DNA of 64,000 nt. It comes from Phyllostachys edulis (taxonomy: Eukaryota; Streptophyta; Magnoliopsida; Poales; Poaceae). Shown here piece after piece: positions 57,273 to 64,000 of the stretch. Numbering within the stretch: the stretch's first letter is position 1; each line of letters opens with the position of its first letter. Location: positions 5,396,834 to 5,460,833 of the forward strand of contig CM070561.1 of assembly GCA_036346405.1 (NCBI GenBank), in the 5' to 3' direction. The translations under genes were made by a program, and so were the position numbers. Under the pieces are notes generated by a model. The model did not search any database and had not been told where the DNA came from. It saw nothing but the letters and a program-made list of their open reading frames with translations.

Positions 57273-58423
57273 CTAATCTTCCTCCTCGCCCTCGTTTTCG
57301 GCAATGTTGAAGTACCGGAGCTCATAGACGTTGCGGTCCTTGTTGGCTGCAATCACACGTAGCCAGTCCCGCACATTGTGCTTCTTCAAGTACTTCTTGG
57401 TCAAGTACTTCAGGTACCTGATAACACAGAAATATGATCTGATCAGTTTAAACTGAAACAAAATATATATTTGGATGGTTAAAACTTAAAAAAATCAATC
57501 ATCATCCTAGATATACTTGAGCGCCCCATCAAATATTCATCTGAGTCCAGATAAGAAAATTGTGCAAACAATCAATGTTCTTAGAGTAGTCTCTAAAAAG
57601 CTTGAAGTTGCACTAACAATGAAGTATGCAAGCAATACCCTAATAGTAGGATCATATCATATGAAAATTCTGCTAGACTTCACATTACCATTACTGTTGA
57701 CATTTGAAAAATATCCAACCGCCTACAGAAATTGCATACACACTAGATGCTAAAATGGTCCAAAAACTATTGGTTGTCCGTCAAATAGTTAACAAGGTCA
57801 AATTATGGAACCCTATAACTAGTGATGGTTTGCAATTACTGACAAATTTGCATGTATAATAGCACTGCAATAAAAGATAATTAAATGCATGCACTTATTC
57901 CACATCCAGAAACAATCAAAATATTCAACAGTAACATCATATAATGTGGAGTGAAGTCAATCGCATTTGCATAACTGTACAATAAACCAATCCCAGTTCA
58001 TACATGAAGTAGAAGTAACCTTACATTAACAAGAGCGCATAGAACAGAAATTACACAGATCTATACAGAAATCATCACGACCTCAAGAGCAGACAGCTCC
58101 AAGAAGTGCATCATTGACTCGAACTGGGAGTAAAAGGAACGTAAGGATCTTGGGAGCGCGTGTACGTGTGTATACCTCTTGGAGAAGGACCCGTCGGAGG
58201 TGACGGTGACCTTGGTCTTGTCGCGCGTGATGGTGACAGAATCGCCGAGGTTCCCGGCCTTGCCGCCGGCGACCTTGATGCGCTCCTGCAGGAACTTCTC
58301 AAGCGACGCGATCTCCATGATCTTGTCCTCCACGGGCTTCGTGCAGTCGATCACGAACGAGACCGACCCCTTCTTCTTGCCGCCCGCGCCGCCCTTCGCC
58401 GCCGCCGCCACGACGCGCGTCAT
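57273..58423 (-). CDS. RPL22: 60S ribosomal protein eL22 (two exons)
   Basis: Exon 1 is 58423-58176 (start ATG at 58423) and exon 2 is 57417-57273 (stop TAG at 57273-57275). The 758-bp intron begins GTATAC and ends ATCAG. Splicing joins AG|G to give Arg, in frame, and the product is 130 residues, the length expected for plant eL22. Exon 1 has a short Ala/Gly/Lys N-terminus, then VSFVIDCTKPVEDKIMEIASLEKFLQ and VTITRDKTKVTVTSD. Exon 2 reads YLKYLTKKYLKKHNVRDWLRV and YELRYFNIAENE, with the acidic EGEEED tail typical of eL22. It is a structural protein of the large cytosolic ribosomal subunit. No defect seen; this is the only apparently intact host gene in the window. Confidence 0.96.
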
Positions 58424-58488
58424 CCCTCTCCCCTTCTTCCTCCTCGGCTGGTGCTCTGTTGTGTTGTGTTGTGGCGGCGCACAGGCGG

Positions 58489-58498
58489 CTAGGGTTTA
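58489..58498 (-). promoter_or_regulatory. Telo-box in the RPL22 leader
   Basis: Plus-strand CTAGGGTTTA is TAAACCCTAG on the gene strand. Telo-boxes (AAACCCTA) are typical of 5' ends of plant ribosomal protein genes. It lies 66-75 bases before the ATG. Confidence 0.75.
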
Positions 58499-58527
58499 CC
58501 GCGACGAGAGAGAGGGGTCGCGTGGAA

Positions 58528-58533
58528 TATATA
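58528..58533 (-). promoter_or_regulatory. TATA-like element of RPL22
   Basis: TATATA on the gene strand, about 105 bases before the ATG and about 30 bases upstream of the telo-box. It is compatible with a start site near 58500. Confidence 0.55.
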
Positions 58534-58582
58534 CGCCTTGTGGGCTGCCATTCTCGTCCGACAAGTGGGCGGGCTTGTTTAT

Positions 58583-58617
58583 TGGGCCGGAACAGTTAGG
58601 TTGGGCTGAGCTGGGCT
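58583..58617 (-). promoter_or_regulatory. Cluster of site-II motifs upstream of RPL22
   Basis: TGGGCC (58583-58588) and TGGGCT (58602-58607 and 58612-58617) are three TGGGCY site-II elements. Site-II plus telo-box is the classic regulatory pair of plant ribosomal protein genes, linked to TCP factors and growth. The cluster ends three bases before the Mutator-like element's target site. Confidence 0.7.
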
Positions 58618-58628
58618 TCATAAAGTAA

Positions 58629-59528
58629 GGGTAATGCTTCGATGCGTACGTTCCGAGCGAGATAAACTCATCTTACGGTTGCCCCTAGGCCAGCTAACTT
58701 TCTCTCCCCAATTTCTTTAAAAATCCACTAATCCTCTCCCACACTGAGCCCCTTGCTCTTCCACTTGTTCTTCGGCGCAAATCGGACGCATTAACACCTG
58801 TAGCTTTTCCCGCTGCCATCCTATCCCACTGTTGCCCATTCTTCACCCAGTCGCCATCCATTCCGGACTCGATGCCGCCGAATTTGGCCACCACCGCTGG
58901 TTCCCAGCCCGCAGGAGCCTGATCTGGCCACCACCGACTGTTCCCTACCAACCTTCGTCAGATCTGGCCACCATCGCCCATTCCCGATCACGCGCCTCCG
59001 GATTCGGCCACCACTGCCCGCTCCCGACCATGTGTCATCGGATCTGGCCATCATCACCCCGTTCCCAACCCTGCCATTGCTGGATTTGCCCACTACCACC
59101 CGTTAATTTGAGGTTCATTGACTTCCACCATGGTGGCGGGGGTGGAGGCTATGCTCGACCTGCTGCCTCGAGATCCAAGTCGCGGGAAGGGGTGTGGGAT
59201 CCTCTCTCTCGCGGGAAGGGTGTCCAAAAATGTTGCAACAATTATTTCTGAATGTTTCCACTGTTATTTTTAAATATTGCAATTTTGATTGTTGCATCTT
59301 TGTTCGAAAAAATTTGCAACAATGATTTCCGGATGTTTCCATTGTTATTTTCAAATGTTGCAATGGTGGCAGAAAGTTCTTCCTGAATTTAAATATTACA
59401 ACCATTGTCGTCGATTGTTGCACACATGGAATCAAAATATTTCATAAGTTAGTTTAAATATTGCAAATTTATTGATGTGGCGTACGGTGCTAGCACTCGG
59501 ACCGTACGTTCGAGCACTAGTCGCGTCC
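58629..59528. mobile_element. Mutator-like element M1
   Basis: 900 bp between two copies of ATAAAGTAA (58620-58628 and 59529-59537). The ends match as inverted repeats: left GGGTAATGCTTCGATGCGTACG against the reverse complement of the right, GGACGCGACTAGTGCTCGAACGTACG. A 9-bp duplication plus long inverted ends fits the Mutator superfamily. No transposase. It carries a 40-bp minisatellite (58871-59102) and AT-rich arms full of TTGCAACA. Confidence 0.75.
58871..59102 (+). repeat. 40-bp minisatellite in M1
   Basis: About five and a half copies of a unit starting GATCTGGCCACCAYCGCCC and continuing with TTCCCRACCA. Copies start near 58871, 58911, 58952, 58992, 59039 and 59083. Overlapping ORFs of this repeat are not taken as genes. 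Confidence 0.85.
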
Positions 59529-59537
59529 ATAAAGTAA

Positions 59538-60324
59538 GGGCGTAACTAGCGCTCCGATGTACGATGAGGAGATTCCCATCATATGCTCCGACCCAACATT
59601 GGGACACAACTTTTGCAACAAAAAAATCTATGTGTGCAACATTTAAAACTTACTTACGAAATATTTTGATTCCATGTGGGCAACAAAAAAAATTCATAGC
59701 ACAAACACAACAATGAGTGGCTACTCGTGCAACAAAATTCTGCTCTAGCTGCAACATACTCATCACAGTAATTAAAGGATGCAACAAAAACATTGCAACA
59801 AATCAAAAAAATATCCTATGACACTTCAAGTGAACTCGTGCAACACATCAAGTGAAATCCTACAACAAATCTTGATAATACCTGCAAAAAATCGTACCTA
59901 CAGGACAGCGGCTGGTGGCAGACGATGCACGGCCCGACAAGACATGGTAGAGGTGTGGGAGCGCCGAGGTGACGTGCAACCGAGGTGGCCAAGGGTGGAG
60001 CGGCTCGGGCGGTGTGGTGGCATAGCCGAGCAGAGGCGGCGTGGCACCAACGGTGGTGGTGGAGGCGCGGCTGGTACGGCGGTGGAGGCTTGGTGGGAAC
60101 CGGTCGGACGAAGGGAGAAAGGAGCCGGAGAGAGAAGCTCTGGAGGAGGAGATCAATAGAAAAGAGATGAAAGGAAGAGGAAGAAGAGAATGGGGAAAAG
60201 AAGAAAGAAGAAGTGCCAGGCGAGTCAGGGAGGAATAGGTGGACGAGGCGCTTTCGAAGAGGATAAGGATGCAGAGCGTACGAACGGGAGGGTCCTATCG
60301 GACGTAAGAGCGCTACGACAATCC
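59538..60324. mobile_element. Mutator-like element M2, abutting M1
   Basis: 787 bp between ATAAAGTAA copies at 59529-59537 and 60325-60333. Left end GGGCGTAACTAGCGCTCCG and right end (reverse complement) GGATTGTCGTAGCGCTCTTACG align. Its left arm (GTGTGCAACATTTAAAACTT, AAATATTTTGATTCCATGTG) is the reverse complement of M1's right arm (ATGGAATCAAAATATTTCAT). So M1 and M2 are the same family in inverse orientation. The interior (59880-60240) is GC-rich cargo without a recognised gene. Confidence 0.75.
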
Positions 60325-60333
60325 ATAAAGTAA

Positions 60334-61560
60334 TTGGTTGTCTTGACCATTGACAAAGATTGCACCTGTTTGTGGAGTGACTTGATGCCCAATTGTATGT
60401 AGCAATTTGTAGGTTTTGATGGGCTCATGGCCATGATATTAGGAGGGTTTTGGCCCATTAATTAACGGATTAAAATGACAGAACCTAGCTTTCCATAGTT
60501 TGCAGACCTCTAAGGCTCCCTACTAGACCACACATGACATAGTGATAAGGTATGGTTGTGATTTATTGCATACTAGTTGAGTGTACGTGCTTTACTACGG
60601 ATAAAAAAACATATTACTCTAGCACGTTGAGCTGTTGTTATTGAGAATCGTGCCAACCCGTGTCGTGTCTTTACATGTATTGTCGTGCTCAGCGCCTCAG
60701 CCTACAACACAGTCTTGGCTCCGGCACGACGCCTGGTCGAGCTTTGATATAGAGAGGGTGCAAGAAAAAATGAGTATGCTGCTACTACTGCTTGTTATGC
60801 ATTCTATTAGGGATGTCTTCCTCTGAGATATGATTTTCAACAACAATTGAAGCTCCCCACATTATCCAAAGACTCGTTGAGTCTTTGCCGTGATTTGGGA
60901 GCGGTTTTGTGAATGTTGCTTGGTATGGCATCAATGCAAGTAGTTTCAACAGAAGATGTGACAAACTTAGACGGTAAAAAACATATTACCCCAGTACATC
61001 CACCTTGCAGCTAGTACCACCAGAAGCTGACACAAGATTAGTATTAGGCTTCAAGTGCAAACGAAGCAGGTGAAGATGGCTTGGCTCGGGCAACACCACC
61101 ACCTCCAGGGTTGCCACCACGTACCGTTGGCCCTCCAAGAGAGCTTGGTGGGCATACGCCACTATACCGCCTGTTGCAAAATTATTCCCACCCATCGTCA
61201 TTACTTATAGATCGTATCAATGATGAACAATGGTATCTGTGGAGGCAGTAGACATCATGCACCACAGTGACATCTTCCAGCTTGTTAGCGTCGTCGCGTT
61301 GTTGTCTCCTTCCTAGTGAGGCCAGTGGTCATCGGTGAACTATAGCCGTGTTTGGGATGGTTTCAGCTTCCACTTTTCGCTCGGAAAAGCCGAAAGCTGT
61401 CCCAAACGGGTGGCTTTTTTTGCGCAGCTTTTCCCTAAGACGGAAGCCGTGTCTAATGGGATAAAGCTGAAAGTCAGAAGTTGACCTTCGGTAGTTTTCC
61501 GTGGCTTCCCACCACCCCGCTTCCAACTTTAGCCCTCAGATTCACCGATTATTACCCGCT
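60334..61560. other. Intergenic sequence, nothing recognised
   Basis: No conserved coding sequence. Around 61348-61490 the phrases GCCGTGTTTGGGATGG, GCTGTCCCAAACGG and GGAAGCCGTGTCTAATGGG look like pieces of a small hAT-type element, but ends and target duplication were not clear. Confidence 0.35.
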
Positions 61561-62692
61561 TTTGCTGTCGAATAAAATCCCCACCTCCCTTCCCGTCGGT
61601 CCCCACCTCCTCCTGCGCTGGTGTTGCCGCCCCTCCTCCTCCCCACTCGCCACCCCCCCTTCTCCTCTCCACACAGCGTCACCCCTCCCTCTTCCTCCCG
61701 CGCGGCGTCGCCACCCCTCTTCCTCCCGCGCCGGCCCTCACTTTCTCCTCCCCACGTGGCGCCACCCCTCCTCTTGTGCCCCCGTACGTCCGGTAGCCTC
61801 CGGCCTTGAGCTTTGCTTAGATCACAGCTGGATTCCTTGGCTGCATCCTCCTTCCTTGAGGTCTCTTCTAGTTTTCCTTCTTGTGCGCGTGAGTAGTGAG
61901 CTGCTTTCTTGCCCCCTTTCTTGCTAGATCAGCCTTAAAGATCTCGCCTTTCTTGTTCCCTCGCCCGAAGATCCTTTCTTCTCTTGGATGGTTCTTGAGA
62001 TCTGCTGGAGTGGATGTGAATTTTTAGTGATTAGTTGGATCCATTGAATTTGGAGTGGATGTGCTATATTTCCTTTTCTTTGGAGTAGCACGACATAATG
62101 GGCAAATGTTGCTTTACAAATTCGTAAGACAGTTTTTTAGTGAAAAATGGCACAGGCTATTGGTTTGAAGATCTTGTTAGTTCATTTTAAGAATTGAAGT
62201 TAGATAAATGGTATACTCTTCATTGACTATTGCCTTGTTAGAAAGTAGTTACCTTAGAATTCACTAAAGCCTCGGTATGAACTAATCGTTGCCCCTACCA
62301 ATTGAGGCCTTGGCTAATTGGCTCCTTAACTTATCATGTTTTGTTCATATTTCATCTAATCTATGCAGTAATATGTCCTCACGTCATTCTAATTCCATTA
62401 GTTGGACAAACATTTGTTCTTGTTTTGGAGTATGAAAGTTTCCTCTTCGATTTTTTATGAGTTGTAAATATGTTCATTTTGGTTCTAGGCAATTTGTCAA
62501 ATAACAATTATTACTTGATATTATTTACCCCGTGATAGTTTTACATTATACCATGATCCTTAGTTTCTGATGTAGTCATTTTATTTTACAAATTACTGAA
62601 TTAGCTAGATTTTCTTCAAGTGCCACCATGTAATACTAAAAAACGTAAATCTGCATTGTTCAAGCTGATTCTTTTTGTGTTTTGTGATGCAG
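61560..62692 (+). other. Leader and leader intron of the MAP kinase fragment
   Basis: A C/T-rich stretch with ACC, TCC and CTC runs (61560-61890) followed by AT-rich sequence. A plausible donor GTGAGT lies near 61888 and a good acceptor, TTTTGTGATGCAG, ends at 62692, 12 bases before the ATG. Introns in the 5' leader are common in this MAP kinase group. The first exon boundaries are an estimate. Confidence 0.45.
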
Positions 62693-62704
62693 ACATCTTC
62701 TTAA

Positions 62705-63106
62705 ATGGATTTTTTCACTAAGTATGGTGAGGGAAACAGGTACAACATAGAAGAGGTCATAGGGAAAGGGAGTTATGGTGTGGTTTGCTCCGCTCTGGAT
62801 ACTCACATTGATGACAAAGTTGCTATCAAGAAGATCAATGTCATCTTTGAACATGTGTCTGAAGCAACACGGATACTTCGTGAGATCAAGTTGCTTAGAC
62901 TCTTATGGCATCCAGATATTGTGGAAATAAAACATATTTTACTTCCTCCATCAAGGAGAGAGTTCAAGGATATATACGTTGTTTTTGAACTCATGGAGTC
63001 TGATTTGCACCAAGTTATAAAGGCTAATGATGACTTAAATCCAGAACATTACCAGTTTTTCTTGTACCAATTACTTAGAGGATTGAAATACATACATAAG
63101 CCATAG
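62705..63106 (+). pseudogene. Truncated TDY-type MAP kinase
   Basis: ATG at 62705 opens MDFFTKYGEGNRYNIEEVIG, typical of plant group-D (TDY) MAP kinases. It includes the Gly-rich loop GKGSYGVV (residues 20-27), the ATP lysine in VAIKK (residue 42), the helix-C glutamate in ILREI (60), and the conserved PPSRREFKDIYVVFELMESDL. It ends at LLRGLKYIHKP (residue 133). There the HRD catalytic loop would come a few residues later. The catalytic loop, DFG, TDY activation loop and docking site are absent, and no GT donor sits at the break. Full-length members have 500-600 residues. It is most likely a partial gene copy or one cut by an insertion. Only two or three substitutions from the consensus stand out, so the break is not ancient. 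Confidence 0.85.
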
Positions 63107-63520
63107 TTACCGGGTTCACTATAAAACCCCGTGAATCGCGAAATGAATTTGTTGAACCAGAACCTGTTTAGGGTACGGGGTTCGTACCGCAACTCGGACG
63201 AACCGTATTTCTTTCTATTTTTTGGTTTGTAAATTTATTTTTTTGTAATAATTATTTATTTTATTAATTATTTGTTGCATTAATTATTCATTGTAGTAAT
63301 TACTTTTTGTAATAATTGTTTATCTTAGTAATTATTTATTGTAATATTTATTCATTGCAATAATAGTTTTTAATAATTATTTGTTGTAATAATTATCGTT
63401 AAATACGCTAATTGCGGTTTATTGCGTTGTTCGCGATATATTGTTGTTAATCGCGGTATATTACGTTGTTTGTGGTATATTGTCGTTAATCGTTGTTGAA
63501 TGCAATCAATTGCGGTAGTC
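63107..63520. repeat. Low-complexity repeats after the MAP kinase break
   Basis: About 63235-63400 holds roughly eight copies of a 20-bp unit like TTGTAATAATTATTTATTG. Then 63407-63500 has a GTTAATCGCGGTATATTRCGTT unit repeated two to three times. The preceding 130 bases are unclassified. Confidence 0.7.
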
Positions 63521-63524
63521 ATTG

Positions 63525-64000
63525 TTGGGACCCAAAATATGCACTCGACCCTCGTATATCTTGCACTAGTCCAGATCACGCTTAGTGCACACAAGGGCAA
63601 CATCGGTGAAATATCACTTCCATATACAAAGATAACTAATAAATAGGCAAATAACAATAAACATCAGAGCAAAGACCTTATGGTCAAAGCTTACAATTAA
63701 TACCTCAGAGGGCAGATAGCTCAATGAAGCTGCAGCGGAACGAAACAGAATAACTTCAGTGAAGCCCATCCATATGCCCACAGGCAATTGGCTGGGGTGC
63801 ACGACCTAGTTCTCCACGATCCTTGAAGTAGACCTTGTTGACTGGCAATCCCTTCACTTCTGCTTGATTTATTAAAGCAAGCATGAGTGTGAGGACCCCT
63901 GGATTGTCTCTGTAAGACCGAGACTAAGCATGCTCTTGAGGACATAACTCTAGGGCCTCAAGTAAATGGATTCCAACTTAACTCAATCTCAGTGAAAGGC
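63525..64000. mobile_element. Possible LTR start, running off the window
   Basis: TGTTGGGACCCAAAATATGC opens a non-repetitive block of complexity and composition like a gypsy LTR. Neither the end nor a target duplication is in the window, so this is tentative. Confidence 0.3.

Noticed and set aside
58160..58628. Two plus-strand ORFs (110 and 149 codons) opposite RPL22
   Set aside because: Antisense shadows of RPL22 exon 1 and its GC-rich leader; no domain.
59779..60170. Arg/Gly-rich ORFs in M2
   Set aside because: In GC-rich cargo of a Mutator-like element, overlapping on both strands; no known motif.
60986..61201. Minus-strand 71-codon ORF
   Set aside because: No domain recognised and no splice or promoter context.

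Overview
This is nuclear DNA of a flowering plant, almost certainly a grass (Poaceae) and probably rice or a close relative. The signs are a eukaryotic intron/exon gene for ribosomal protein eL22, a P-class PPR gene with GC-rich codons, a TDY-type MAP kinase fragment with a 5'-leader intron, and the transposon mix usual in grass genomes (copia, Tat-like gypsy with an antisense ORF, SIRE-like long LTRs, CACTA, Mutator-like elements). Only one gene looks intact: RPL22 on the minus strand (57273-58423). Every other recognisable coding stretch is a gene fragment or a decayed transposon protein.

Layout. 1-1830: two tandem copies of a piece of a kinesin motor gene (minus strand), both degenerate. 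1831-4999: mostly unannotated, with a CT-rich candidate leader on the minus strand near 4360-4680. 5009-6343: a 1.3-kb Mutator-like element with a 9-bp target duplication and GC-rich cargo. 6782-38980: an old copia element (copia-1) that is the outer shell of a four-level nest. A 25-kb CACTA element (9005-34155, TSD GAT) sits in its gag. A 12.9-kb Tat-like gypsy element (9718-22634, TSD GACGA) sits in the CACTA transposase gene. A copia-2 solo LTR (16383-17950, TSD GGTCC) sits in the gypsy integrase. A separate 2.7-kb solo LTR (23793-26450, TSD AAGAT) also sits in the CACTA transposase.

38981-43203: intergenic, with an AT-rich ~75-bp repeat field at 42110-42720. 43204-55744: a PPR gene split by a 10.8-kb minus-strand copia element (copia-2, 43690-54519, TSD CATAC). 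That element carries another solo LTR (48309-50563, TSD AGATA). 55745-57272: intergenic with a small inverted-repeat element. 57273-58423: RPL22, with telo-box and site-II motifs upstream. 58629-59528 and 59538-60324: two Mutator-like elements back to back, sharing one target sequence so that ATAAAGTAA appears three times. 61560-63106: leader, leader intron and N-terminal third of a MAP kinase, which then breaks into low-complexity repeats. ~63525-64000: the possible start of another LTR.

I found no undescribed multi-gene system. The signals most worth following are structural. One is an array of seven short hairpins with unrelated stem sequences but the same architecture inside a solo LTR (48881-49072). 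Another is a family of GTCGTA...TACGAC hairpins repeated in the gypsy LTRs and internal region, partly with compensatory changes. The third is the three-TSD pair of Mutator-like elements at the RPL22 promoter. All boundaries and target duplications were read by eye from the sequence. Family and lineage names rest on recognised protein motifs and were not checked by a database search.
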